Assembly: GCA_025642075.2 (NCBI GenBank)
Contig: JAODUO010000432.1
Location: 323,501 to 387,500 of the forward strand
Length of the DNA stretch: 64,000 bases
Origin: Ridgeia piscesae
Lineage: Eukaryota > Annelida > Polychaeta > Sabellida > Siboglinidae
Reading direction: 5' to 3'
Shown here: piece by piece, positions 1-10,009 of the stretch
Position numbering within the stretch: the stretch's first letter is position 1
Layout: each line of letters starts with the position of its first letter
The notes under the pieces: generated by a model
Databases searched by the model: none
What the model saw: only the letters and a program-made list of their open reading frames with translations
What the model was told of the DNA's origin: nothing
Made by a program: the position numbers and the translations under genes

Positions 1-384
1 TTACTCGTTAATTACATTCTGAAACAACAAACGTCCATCGTTTCACGAAACAAAAAAAATCAAGGTAACCGTTGTTGAATGGTCTTAATTGCAGTCTATC
101 CTCCGGAAACACGGAGGCTTCAATTTTGAGTATATAATCTATGTGCTGGTGGACCTCGTTCCAAAGAACATCGGAGTACTGGTTTATGCAGTTAGGCATG
201 TGGCCACGCCGCTCGATATTATGAAGGTTGTCGTCATGTATTCACATTCCCGCCTGTCCCCATACCTTCACTTTGTCATACAATATAGGTTAATAATTTT
301 ATTTATAACGCCATATAGTTCCATGCCTGGGATGATGCTTAATAATGAAACTAACGCAATGACGTTTCCTATTTATGCAAACCA
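1..384. other. Left flank, no gene recognised
   Basis: Unique-looking sequence with short open frames on both strands, none with a recognisable domain, splice context or codon signature. It borders the inverted-repeat element that begins near 385. Confidence 0.5.
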
Positions 385-483
385 GTTATAATAATGTCAA
401 AATTATTGGAGGTGTCTCCATAATTGATAAAGGTTTGGCCAATGAAAGTTAGTGTTTCATTGGTACTTCGTTAGACCAATGAG
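385..483 (+). repeat. Left arm of a ~100-bp terminal inverted repeat
   Basis: This stretch matches the reverse complement of 3058-3155 at roughly 80% by eye, with shared blocks such as GGAGGTGT, GGTTTGG, GTGTTTCATTG and TACTTCGTTAGACCA. The two arms enclose about 2.6 kb filled by nested repeats. This is what an old non-autonomous DNA transposon or fold-back element looks like. No target duplication could be fixed outside the arms, so the exact ends and superfamily are open. Confidence 0.7.
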
Positions 484-545
484 TTCAAGCTGGGGATCGT
501 CGTAATGTAGGCCCTAAGAGTGTTACGTCTAACATACTTCACCGA

Positions 546-709
546 CAGTGGCGTAGTCAGGATTTTGCATTGGAGGGGACCATCCGACAACGAAGCAAAC
601 TCTGTATATGTATGTATGTATATATGTATATATATATATATATATATACATATATACATACATATATATATATATTAAACCCAACTCGCTTAAAATGAAT
701 ACCGACATG
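546..709 (+). repeat. Left piece of repeat family A (CAGTGGCGTAG end)
   Basis: It begins CAGTGGCGTAGTCAGGATTT, contains a TA microsatellite (about 621-675) and ends with a segment reading TTAAAATGAATACCGAC. A second family A copy begins at 1267 with the near-identical CAGTGGCATAGCCAGGATTT. The copy is broken by the element inserted at 710 and resumes at 2986 with ACAACCAAGTTCACTG. Confidence 0.65.
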
Positions 710-1266
710 CATGGGCGTCGATCGGTGGGGGACGGGGGACGCGTCCCCCCACTTTTCAGCCTGGGGACAGCATAGGAAATGTTTTTAGTTTAAAAAAAAC
801 AATTTACAGGCATATAGTGAGACTGATCACTCCTCTCTCCTAAAACTCTACACCGGTCTAGTAGTAAAATTAATATACCAGTTCAGATATAAACATCCGA
901 CTACCCAGTGGAAAATCACTAGATAAATTGCTTGGTTGGCCGCAGTGCATAACTTGATCTTAGTTCAGTAAATATTCGTCATGTCGGGCTATATCAGTTT
1001 GCACCCTTAATTGTGTTGATATATTAATAGGCACTAGCCATCAAGCACATAATTGATGATTAATTTTTGTTTGCCCTGTCACCCCTTGGAATACAGCCTG
1101 GTCGGATACTTATCGCCTACAGCGGAACCAGCAGATTCCTGCCCTTTGTGTAATTTGATCCCATTTGAATGATGACAAATTTGTTTCCCAAAAGGTAGGA
1201 TTGGAAAGTCCAACACAGGAACCGCTGTTACCTCTGCATCTTGTCACTTCGTGAATCAGGAAGCAG

Positions 1267-2705
1267 CAGTGGCATAGCCAGGATTTTGCATCGGATGGGG
1301 CCACCCGACGACCAAGCAGACTTATATATATATATGTATATATATGTATTATATATGTTTTATTTATATATATATATATATATTTGTTATATATATATAT
1401 ATATGATATATATATATATATATATATATAATTCAAACCGAACTTGCTTAAAATGAATACCGACATAACAACCAAGTTCACTGGCCAATATAGCTGGTAT
1501 TTCAGCAAAACCATTCACAGAGGCGTCAAAGTTAGAAAGAAACGACACATTATTAAAGAGACACGAACCCAAAGCCCCTATATAACATTAGCCTATAGCC
1601 GGCCACCACATTCCTCACGCTACTCTCCCAAACCTACTGACAGACCATGACAAATACCAACATGTAGTCACTTATTCTGATGAAACAATAAATAAACATA
1701 GATGATGTGGCATTGGCGTTCAACCAGTAACTTCACAACATGTAAAATTGCGTATTACAATTTATAAATTCACCATAGGAAGTGGAATGTTCCCAGTGCA
1801 AAATCCACTAGATTAATTGTTTTGGCTACAATGAGGATTAAAGGGGGACAAACGCTTGGAGGAAAGTCGAAGGGGTGACGGGAGATAGACGCATATCACG
1901 GAAACGTAAAGGAAATGTACTCAGTCGTGTGTTACCCCGGCATACACGAATGCACTAGTGGCGATGGCACTAGCAAAGAAACAACAGAAGGTCCAGGATT
2001 GCGGAAAAAAAACCTGATAAGAATAATCATGGAAGCTAAGAGAGCTGATAAAAGAAAATGGATGAGATGAGAGTATGGGATGGGGTGAAGGAAAGTTCTA
2101 AGAAGAAATTGGTTAGGAGTACATGGGTTGGTCATGTGTAAAAAAATTGGGAGATGATAAACTGGCAAAGAGAGCAGGTGCCCAGAAAGTGGAAGGGAAA
2201 TGGAGGCGAGGAAGAATGGGAAAAAATATAGATAGAAGGAATTGGAGACTGCTAAAAGAGAACGTAGAAAGAGAGAAATGAGAGAAAGAAAAAAGACATT
2301 GGACAAGGAAATAATGTCAACTCACCCCTGACGACTGTGATGCCAAGAAAATAATAACAAGAAAATGCAATTTGACCCTAGTCTAGTAACTGGGCAACTA
2401 TTATTTTGAATCCTTAATAGCCCATTGAGAATAATGGCATTTTCAGTGCTCTGTCAACTCTTATGCTGCAGCCAGAGATAGACGTAGAGAATTCCTAACT
2501 TAAACCTATTTGAATGATGAAAAATTTTTGTGTGTGAAAGGGTACGACTGGGAAAGAAAATCTTACACAGTCATCCTGAAACCCACTGTACTTTGTGACT
2601 ATGAATTAGGCAGCCAGTTATTGGTCCTCCGTTCCTCACCATCCTAATTTCTTTCCGAGATTGGGGGTCGATAGCCCCCTGGCCCCCCCTCTCGCTACGC
2701 CACTG
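1267..2705 (+). mobile_element. Repeat family A copy 2, inserted inside family B copy 1
   Basis: The left end reads CAGTGGCATAGCC and the right end is its rough complement (CTACGCCACTG). The flanks are a decayed direct repeat, GGAAGCAG (1259-1266) versus GCAATCAG (2706-2713), 6 of 8 matching. The host family B sequence breaks off at 1266 and resumes at 2706 with CAGTTATGGGTCC, which is also found near 8767. It holds long TA runs (1323-1432), an A-family internal segment (1432-1530) and further B-like and LINE-like debris, so it has suffered its own insertions. Confidence 0.6.
1960..2335 (+). pseudogene. LINE reverse-transcriptase C-terminal tail, relict
   Basis: In two plus-strand frames the sequence reads a WVGHV motif followed after a frame slip by GDDKLAKRAGAQKVEGKW and RRGR. 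That is the conserved tail seen downstream of the RT domain in many non-LTR retrotransposon ORF2 proteins (WxGHV..R..DDRL..K.......KRRRGRP). Stops and the frame slip make it dead. No RT core, endonuclease or poly(A) tail was seen here, so it is a short 5'-truncated fragment. The assignment rests on motif resemblance only. Confidence 0.45.
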
Positions 2706-2877
2706 GCAATCAGTTATGGGTCCAAAGATTGGGGCGGGCCATGGCCCCTATTCAAAAACATGTAGCCAACATAACTATTTTAAATAGCATAACATCTTTG
2801 TTTATTTTAGAATTAGGACCAGACCCACAATAAATTGTGTTTTATATTTACTAAAACATTTATGTGTATTTCAGGTC

Positions 2878-2880
2878 ACA

Positions 2881-2938
<58 letters not shown>
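2878..2938 (+). repeat. (CACG)n microsatellite
   Basis: About 15 copies of the tetranucleotide CACG near the right end of family B copy 1. At the equivalent place the family B sequence near 8905 carries a TA run instead. Confidence 0.95.
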
Positions 2939-2939
<1 letters not shown>

Positions 2940-3057
2940 TCCCCGTTCCCCCCCCCACACTTTTCAAACTGGATCGACGCCCCTGCCGACATGACAACCA
3001 AGTTCACTGACCAATGTAGCTGGCAGCTCAGCAAAATTATTAATCACAGAATGAAAA

Positions 3058-3155
3058 ACTCACTGGTCTAACGAAGTATCAATGAAACACTTTAACCTTC
3101 GTCAGCCAAACCGTTATTGAATCTGGATACACCTCCACCAGTTTTGACGTTATGA
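3058..3155 (-). repeat. Right arm of the ~100-bp terminal inverted repeat
   Basis: Reverse-complement partner of 385-483. It contains GGTCTAACGAAGTA and CAATGAAACAC matching the left arm. It closes the outer element that holds the nested A and B family copies. Confidence 0.7.
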
Positions 3156-4281
3156 TGTTAATATGCAACATGTATATATGTGTAGATATAAATATAGGGC
3201 ACTTCTCTTATGCAGAATTCGGACCCACCTCAGTGTTCCCAGTATAACTGTATATTTGCCCATATTGGATACCTAACACTCTAATCCTAAACATGATCAA
3301 TCGGCATTCCCAGGTATATTTATATTTCACAAATATTGCATTTTGAGACCCAAATAGCGCTCCGATTTGTGCCAGTCACAAGCGCCGCCGTGCACGTGTT
3401 ACATGCGCCGTGCACATGGAATGAGCGATAAAGTTTGTTTATGCCGACCCCTTTGTCTTTTCGATCTTAAAAGTCTGCTAAGACGCGCTGTTTATAAACC
3501 ATAACTGTTACTCCTACGTAGTGAAAAACAGCGAAACAAATTTGGTGTACACGTTTCTGTCGGGGTTTCCTACGTAGCAACAGTTGTCGTGCACGATTTG
3601 CACAAGCAACGCAGGATGTAGTCGTAGTCGTGTCGTTGACATTGTTTTATTATGCTCTTATCGCAGAAGAGAAATGCACTTATATTACAAATGACAACAG
3701 CAATTGTTCAACCATGTGTCATACGTGTTATTACTTCACTGGACAGTTTTACTATGTCTATATCTCGACTCGCATGTATGTGTCTCGGTGAAGTTACATA
3801 CACTGGCGTTACATACACTTATAACGTGCCGCTGTTAATCGGCTGTGAACAGTGACAGTGTATCTGATCGAGTTACGTAAGGAACCATCACAGTCGTTTC
3901 ACGCACAAACACGTACACACGCATTATACCGTGTGTAGCGAGTTAAACGATCTCTAGAAGATGTTGATTCGACAAGTATACATCACTCGTGTGTGCAAGG
4001 TCCTGGCGCGTCTCCCGCGCAGTTACTCTCGGTGAACGACGTGGGCCACGGAGCCGAGCTGACGGTACCGGTCCACCTGCCTCTGTCACTGGCGTGTGCT
4101 CCAGCGGAACGTCGCTGTCTTTGCCTAGCGAGACCCGGTCATTGACGGGCGAAAGGTTGTTGAAACTCTGGACGTCGTCGACCTAAAACGGATACTTGAA
4201 TTTAGAATATATGTCACTTGCTGTACCAACAGATTACGTTTTTGTTGCTTTGTGCAGCTGCTCTTTCGTTGTTCCTTCCTG

Positions 4282-4289
4282 TGACGTCA
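4282..4289. promoter_or_regulatory. Perfect CRE palindrome (TGACGTCA)
   Basis: Exact consensus for CREB/ATF-family factors, set in CpG-rich sequence. About one such 8-mer is expected by chance in 64 kb, so alone it is weak. It is one of three within 1.9 kb. Confidence 0.35.
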
Positions 4290-4700
4290 CGTCTTGCCAC
4301 AACTCAAGTTGAAGAGTTTCCAACATGTAAACATAAAATATTGGTATTATTATTGTCAGGCTGTGTGGAGATCTGACAGGCAAGCAAAACAATTGATATC
4401 AAATAAAATTGTAAAGTCTGAGAGAGCAATAACGACGTAAAATACCCCATTTGTCCGATGCTCCATCTTCAGCAGACGTCCATTAACGTCATGGCTGACG
4501 CTTTGCATATAACAACAGAATAACGCTAACATTAAGAGAGCGTGGGAAACTAGATGCAGCCTAATACCTTAACAACTGATAGGCAATACATATCAATTAA
4601 GACTTACGCAGTTAACTAAGATGAATCCACAAGTACTGTGGTCGCCACAACAGCAATCACAGAAGTACCCCTTATTGACACTCTTCATTCCGATGTCCAG

Positions 4701-4708
4701 TGACGTCA
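4701..4708. promoter_or_regulatory. Perfect CRE palindrome (TGACGTCA)
   Basis: Second exact TGACGTCA, 419 bp from the first and just left of the TCTTCTGCGTCC minisatellite. Confidence 0.35.
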
Positions 4709-4769
4709 CAGATCCTGGAAACATAAAGAAAACAAAGTTAACAGAGCAATGGATAGTTTGATTAAGTTA

Positions 4770-5262
4770 AGTTCTGGTCCTCTTCTGCGTCCTCTTCTGC
4801 TCCATCTTCTGCGTCCGCTTCTGTGTCCTCTTCTCAGTCCTCTTCTCTCTTCCTGCGTCACCTTCAGCGTCCTCTTCTGCTCCATCTTCTGCGTTCGCTT
4901 CTGCGTCCTCTTCTGTGTCCTCTTCAGTATCCTCTTCTGCGTCCTCTTCTGTGTCCTCTTCTGCTCCATCTTCTGCGTCCGCTTCTGCGTCCGCTTCTGG
5001 GTCCTCTTCTCTGTCCTATTTTTGGTTATCTTCTGTGTCCTCTTCTGCGTCCTCTTCTGCTCCATCTTCTGTGTCCTCTTCTGCGTCCTCTTCTGCTCCA
5101 TCTTCTGCGTCCACTTCTGCGTCCTCTTCGGTGTCTTTTACCGGGTCCTTTTCGGCGTCCACTTCTGCGTCCGCTTCAACGTTCCTCTTCTGCGTCCCTT
5201 TCTGTGTCCTCTTCTGCGTCCGCTTCTGCTCTCTCCCTTGTGTATACTCTTCTGGGTCCCAT
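4770..5262. repeat. Minisatellite of TCTTCTGCGTCC-type units
   Basis: The stretch is an irregular array of about 12-15 bp units (CTTCTGCGTCCT, CTTCTGCTCCAT and variants). The pyrimidine-rich units lack stops, so several frames stay open on both strands: KRTQ-type repeats on minus, SSASSSVS or RPLL-type on plus. Unit lengths vary in ways that shift frame, and no frame is favoured. I read it as noncoding. Confidence 0.8.
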
Positions 5263-6249
5263 CATCTGAAACACAAACACCATTTAATAATTAGTAACAT
5301 ACGTTCTGGTCGACATTCCGCCTTCTCGTATCCGTTATCGTCTCGGCTGACGCATTGTATCTGAAACACAACGAAAAATATAGATAACAGCGCAAAGGAT
5401 ATGCGGCCCCATTACCTCGGTAGGGTAGGGACTCTTTCCGGGTATTTACAACCGGGTCAACTGCGCCCGGTAATAGCCAAGTAGGATAGGGACGACTTGA
5501 CCATGTTGTTACGTCTACGGCTACGGATAGCGGTTCATTGTCAGGTTTTTATTAATGTAAACGTAACATTTGCATGTTTATGGCAATTATGTGAAATGTT
5601 GATGGAGAGCGCATGCATGCTCAACAAAGTTATATTAAACAAAAATAATGATAACCCACTGAAATAAAATGGCAACCGGAAGTCATGCAAATAAAATAAC
5701 TAGTGCATATATACGCGTCCGTGGTGTGACGTAGCCCTTCGCAACCGTGACGTTATATAATCAAAAAGCAACCTAAACGTTCTTAACAAAAACTTTGAAA
5801 GTAAAAGTAATTTGACCCTATTTGCTATTTACCGTTGTGTGCTACTGTGTGATAAAACAATAGCAAACACTGGGCGCTTAGCGTTGCCCGCTCTCGGAAC
5901 TGTTCAGCGTCGCCATGAATATTGCCGCAACATCAGCTTACTTCAAATACTTGGTGTACCATACGGCGCACAATTTCACCGTTGAACACGTTAAAATATC
6001 GCAATCGTTTCAAGCATTTCAACAGACTCACCTGTCAGACTCGTTCTCGTGTTGTGTATACGTTTCTACCCGAATACAGCGGCGCCTCGTCCAGTGCCTC
6101 CTCGATCGATCGCCGTGGATACTGCAAACCAGTGTTGACGTCATTTCCGCGCGCATATCTCGCGTGAAACGAAAGTGCCGGGTGCCTAAGGCCCACGTCT
6201 TAAACCGCCACTGACAGTAACAAATGTAGAATATGTAATTATAATTGAG
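5263..6249. other. CpG-rich segment with TATATAA and a minus-strand donor-like site
   Basis: A TATATAA motif lies at 5754-5760 after GTGACGT. A plus-strand frame opens at 5915 in a fair ATG context and runs 99 codons, but its product is not recognised. On the minus strand CAG|GTGAGT (exon side ends at 6032) is a full consensus splice donor following CpG-rich sequence, which would suit a noncoding or short-coding first exon reading leftwards. A third TGACGTCA lies at 6136-6143. Neither reading can be confirmed. Confidence 0.3.
6136..6143. promoter_or_regulatory. Perfect CRE palindrome (TGACGTCA)
   Basis: Third exact TGACGTCA of the 4.28-6.14 kb cluster. It sits about 100 bp upstream, on the minus strand, of the donor-like site at 6032. 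Confidence 0.35.
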
Positions 6250-6250
6250 A

Positions 6251-6483
6251 GATGTTTGTATGTATGTATGTATGCATGTATGTATGTATGTATGTATGTA
6301 TGTATGTATGTATGTATGTATGTATGTATGTATGTATGTATGTATGTATGTATGTATGTATGTATGTATGTATGTATGTATGTATGTATGTATGTACGTA
6401 CGTACGTACGTACGTACGTACTCGACACACCACACACCACCACCACACAACACACCACACCACCACCACCACACACATGTATG

Positions 6484-6541
<58 letters not shown>

Positions 6542-6555
6542 TGTATGTATATTAC
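6251..6555. repeat. Compound (TATG)n / (TACG)n / CA-rich / (TA)n / (TATG)n microsatellite
   Basis: A TATG run of about 140 bp passes into TACG units (6393-6420), then a CACCA-rich spacer, a TA run and a second TATG run. Most tetranucleotide frames lack stops, which explains the open frames of about 100-180 codons on both strands here. These are not genes. Confidence 0.95.
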
Positions 6556-6810
6556 GTAACAGTAATACACTGCCTAACTACGGCGGCTATAGTTCGTAGG
6601 TCAACCGATCACGTGACCGCAAGGCGCTGCTTATCAGGAGAATTATAGTTCGTTTGACATTTACTGTAACATAATATATTGTTAGCTTCTGTTAGCTAGC
6701 TATTGTTCCTTAAATTACTGAATACTTAATGTGGCGGGGTTGTGTGGAGGTGCAGCTTTCGCGAAGTAATAGTATCGTGACTTGATACTTCCCTACGAGT
6801 TGGTGATGTC

Positions 6811-7165
6811 CACGGGCATCGATCGGTGGGGGACGGGGGGACGTGTCCCCCACTTTTCAACGTGGGGGGACAGCATAGGAATTGTCCCCCCCCACTTTTC
6901 AGCTCGGAAAAATTGCGAGGCATATAGCCTGACTCGCCACTCCTCTCTCTTAAAAGCCGCTACACATGACTAGCTAGACAATAAACTCGCGACATGAAGT
7001 TCCGACCATGCACCCATTAGTAAATCGACTAGATAAATTGCTTGGCTGGCCACACCGCGCAACTTGATCTTACTTTAGTAAATAACCATCATACCGGACA
7101 GCGCCGTTGCCGGGCTCTATCAGTTTGAAACCTTGTGTTGATATTATTAATTTTATAGGCTCTAG
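6811..7165 (+). mobile_element. Family B element, copy 2 (left part)
   Basis: It begins CACGGGCATCGATCGG and follows family B copy 1 through GGGACAGCATAGGAA, CACTCCTCTCTC, TAGATAAATTGCTTGG, AACTTGATCTTA and TATCAGTTTG. It breaks off at 7165, where another B copy starts, inside the segment that in other copies reads CTAGCCATCAAGC. Confidence 0.75.
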
Positions 7166-8106
7166 CACGGGCGTCGATCGGTGGGGGACGGGGGGACGCG
7201 TTCCCCCCACTTTTCAGCGTGGGGGACAGCATAGGAATTGTCCCCCCACTTTTCAGTTCAGAAAAATTGCGGGGCATGTAGCCTGACTCACCACTCCTCT
7301 CTCTAAAAGCCGCTACATAGGACTAATAGCTAGACAATAAACTCGCGACATGAAGTTCCGACCACCCATTAGAAAATCGACTGGCCACAGCGCGCAACTT
7401 GATCTTACTTCAGTAAATAATCATCATGCCGGTGTAGCACTTACATTTTTCCGGCGTTATAAACGTTCCGATTGACATTTCTGCGCATGCGCGATAAATG
7501 TAAAATCATTAATGTGCAGCGAAAGGACAATGCATTTATGGTATAAATATTACGGGTTGTTCGTTAGGATATATATAAAGTTATTTGTAGCAAACAAGTT
7601 TTGAAGCATGTTTTGATAGCAAACGTGACTATAGAGTGCCATATTCCGTGACAGGGATTTAAACAAACGTAAGATGTTATTGTATTGAACGACATTTTAA
7701 GCAACTCTTCACAGTAATCATCACAGGAGAGTTGATGATCAGCCCGTGGCATTCATACCAAAAATGCTTTGTCGTTTCGCTGCACATTGGTGATTTTATA
7801 TTTATCGCGCATGCGCAGAAACGTCAATCGGAAAGTTTATAACGACCGGAAAAATGTAAGCGCGACACTGGGCTGAGCCGCTGCCGTGCTCTATCAGTTT
7901 GCATCCTTGTGTTGATATTATTAGTAAGTTCTAGCCATCAAGCACATTATAAATTATGAAATTTGTGTTTCACACTCACCCCTTGCCTGCTTGACGCTTA
8001 TCGCCTACGACCAAAGCGGCGGATTCCTGCACTTTGTGTAACTTATTCCCATTTGAGTGAAGACAAATTTCTTTGCCAAAATGTAGGATTGGGAAGTTCT
8101 ACACAG
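7166..8106 (+). mobile_element. Family B element, copy 3, interrupted by a MITE
   Basis: It begins CACGGGCGTCGATCGG and tracks copies 1 and 2. It is split at 7432/7868 by a 435-bp palindromic-ended element, then resumes with GCTGAGCCGCTGCCG, TATCAGTTTGCATCC and CTAGCCATCAAGCACA. It ends where copy 4 begins. Confidence 0.7.
7433..7867. mobile_element. MITE with ~124-bp terminal inverted repeats
   Basis: Left arm 7433-7556 and right arm 7743-7867 are reverse complements at about 85-90% by eye. Both start TGT(A/C)GC(A/G)CTTACATTTTTCC and both contain TCTGCGCATGCGCGATAAAT and AATGTGCAGCGAAA. The 186-bp centre has no recognisable coding. It interrupts a family B repeat whose uninterrupted form is present in copy 2, so it is a genuine later insertion. 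No clear target duplication was found, so the superfamily is not assigned. Confidence 0.85.
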
Positions 8107-8901
8107 CATGGGCGTCGATCGGTGGGGGTCAAGGGGACCACATCCCCCCATTTTTCAGCCTGAGGGGACAGCATAGGAAATGTCCCCCCACTTTTTCAGT
8201 TCATAAAAACAAATTTACAGGCATATAGCGAGGCTGATCACTCCCCTCTCTTTAAAACCCTACATCGGTCAAGAGTAAAATTATTATACGAGTTCAGATA
8301 TAAACTTCCGACTACCCAGTGGAAAATTATTAAATAAATTACTTGGTTGGCCGCAACTAGATCTTAGTTCAGTAAATATTCATCATGCCGGGCTCTGTAA
8401 ATTTGCACCTTTGTGTTGATATATTAATAGGCACTAGCCATCAAGCACATTATAGATTATTAATTTTTGTTTGTCCTGTCACCCCTTGGATTGCAGCCTG
8501 TTCGCCCTGGTGGATACTTATATCGCCTACGGCGGTACCAGCGGATTCCTGCACTTTGTGTAATTTGATCCCATTTCTTTGCCAAATGGTGGAATTGGGA
8601 AGTCCTACACAGGCACCCGTGTAACATTTGTATCTTGTCACCACGGACCATAGATATAAATAGAACACACTAGTAGAACTATAGGGGATAGATTAATGCC
8701 ATGGACTTAGTGCCACGGGCTTATATGCACATAAGTCCGTGTTGTCAATCTATGAATAAGGCAAGGAGTTATGGGTCCAAAGTCTAGCCTCCAAATTTTC
8801 AGGGATTGGGGTGAGCCATGTCCCCTCTTCAAATATATGTAGCCAACATAACTATTTTAAATAGCATAACATAAAGGGCTTTGTTTATTTTAGAATTAGC
8901 A

Positions 8902-8957
<56 letters not shown>

Positions 8958-9060
8958 GATTATATAATATATACATACATAAAAATACATACATATATGT
9001 ATATATATAAATTGGTCCCCCGTCCCCCCCAACCCCGTCTTTTAAACACTTCTACAGAGG
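8107..9060 (+). mobile_element. Family B element, copy 4, with (TA)n near the right end
   Basis: It begins CATGGGCGTCGATCGGTGGG and follows copy 1, including CCAGTGGAAAA, TTAGTTCAGTAAATATTC and CTAGCCATCAAGCACA. The right part (8766-8905) matches 2714-2815 through GTAGCCAACATAACTATTTT. Then comes a TA run (8908-8955) and a CCCCCGTCCCCC right-end remnant near 9016. No transposase frame is present. Confidence 0.65.
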
Positions 9061-9273
9061 ACTGTCTGAGATGTGATGGTCAAAAATCATAAGTGCCACC
9101 CTATTAATTATGCAATATTTTAAGAAGACATTCTTACAATACTGCATAATTATCTGCCGTGTCTGCAGAGTTTCATCAACGGAGTCGTTGGATGGAGATG
9201 TTACAAATATAAAACAAAACAAAAACGAAATGCCGGTGACGTGGACCCAGTTTCGACAGGCCCCAGATTCGGT

Positions 9274-9448
9274 AAAACGCATACCTCGCATGGTGACATA
9301 CGTCACGAACGGGCCGAGTTTCCTCAAAACGCATACCTCGCATGGTGACATACGTCACGAACGGGCCGAGTTTCCTCAAAACGCATACCTCGCATGGTGA
9401 CATACGTCACGAACGGGCCGAGTTTCCTCAAAACGCATACCGCGCATG
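9274..9448 (+). repeat. 52-bp tandem repeat, about 3.4 copies
   Basis: The unit starts AAAACGCATACCTCGCATGG and contains GTGACATACGTCAC and ACGAACGGGCCGAG. Copies are nearly identical, pointing to recent expansion. Open frames of about 75-100 codons on both strands follow the repeat and are not taken as genes. Confidence 0.9.
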
Positions 9449-9539
9449 GATTTTCTTAATTTGCGTAGACCTCTAATAACAATCATATTGGAACACTTGA
9501 TGTATTACTAACAGAAACTATGTTAGTAGTATCACTAGT

Positions 9540-9990
9540 ATGCCTAGTTCATTTGCCTACATGCCTAATACCAGGTCATACCGATGGCTGCACCTTTGGT
9601 GTTTGAATCGTGGAATATTCATCGCATACAAACCATTGGCGGCTATTCACCAACAAACAGTCGATGTGTCTATATGTATTTATATATCATCAGAGGCAAT
9701 CAATGAAATACGGCATATTGTGATCACATTATTGTTGCTTTGTATCAATCTTGTAACTTTTACTATAACTATTAGTCTACGCATTTTAGTTGAAAAGGGC
9801 ATAGCGCCTTACAAGTCATAATTTTTTTTATGACTTCTGCTGTCCTTTTAACAACAGCAGCGATTCACCAATCATGAATTATATTGTATTGTCGTTACCA
9901 TTGTGTATTGTCCCATACTATGTTGTATATTCCTGTGTTGTTGTTGTTAAATAAATTTTCATTCAATCATTCATTTATTCTTTTATGCGC
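9540..9990 (+). mobile_element. Probable LINE 3' end with an ATTC-type tail
   Basis: A GC-poor 3'-UTR-like stretch ends AAATAAATTTTCATTCAATC followed by ATTCATTTATTC. An AATAAA next to short ATTC repeats is the usual 3' terminus of CR1/L2-type non-LTR elements, where the tail is a microsatellite rather than poly(A). No RT core was seen upstream, so it is 5' truncated. The family assignment is an inference. Confidence 0.4.
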
Positions 9991-10009
9991 GACAAACAGT
10001 GGCGCCACA

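Larger units (their letters stand above)
710..2985 (+). mobile_element. hAT-like non-autonomous element (family B), copy 1
   Basis: The left end reads CATGGGCGTCGATC and the right end, as reverse complement, reads CAGGGGCGTCGATC. The flanks are perfect 8-bp direct repeats CCGACATG (702-709 and 2986-2993). Terminal CA..GGGCG and an 8-bp target duplication are typical of hAT elements; the family name is an inference. The interior has no transposase frame and is itself interrupted by another element at 1267-2705. Just inside the left end is the near-palindrome GGGGGACGCGTCCCCC. A paralogous empty site inside this window (1460-1475) confirms the insertion. Confidence 0.8.
3156..4740. other. CpG-rich unique sequence, no gene recognised
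   Basis: The stretch is much richer in CpG than the window's right half and free of recognisable repeats. Small frames at 3652-3855 and 3989-4186 have no recognisable domain. Two perfect CRE palindromes lie at 4282 and 4701. It could be a promoter or a first noncoding exon of a gene I cannot define. Confidence 0.4.

Noticed and set aside
4706..5364. Open frames of 130-180 codons on both strands (KRTQ, RPLL and SSAS repeats)
   Set aside because: They follow a short-unit minisatellite without stops and no frame is preferred.
6251..6555. Long frames of MYVCMYVC or HTYIHTYI type
   Set aside because: Direct translation of the TATG/CATA microsatellite.
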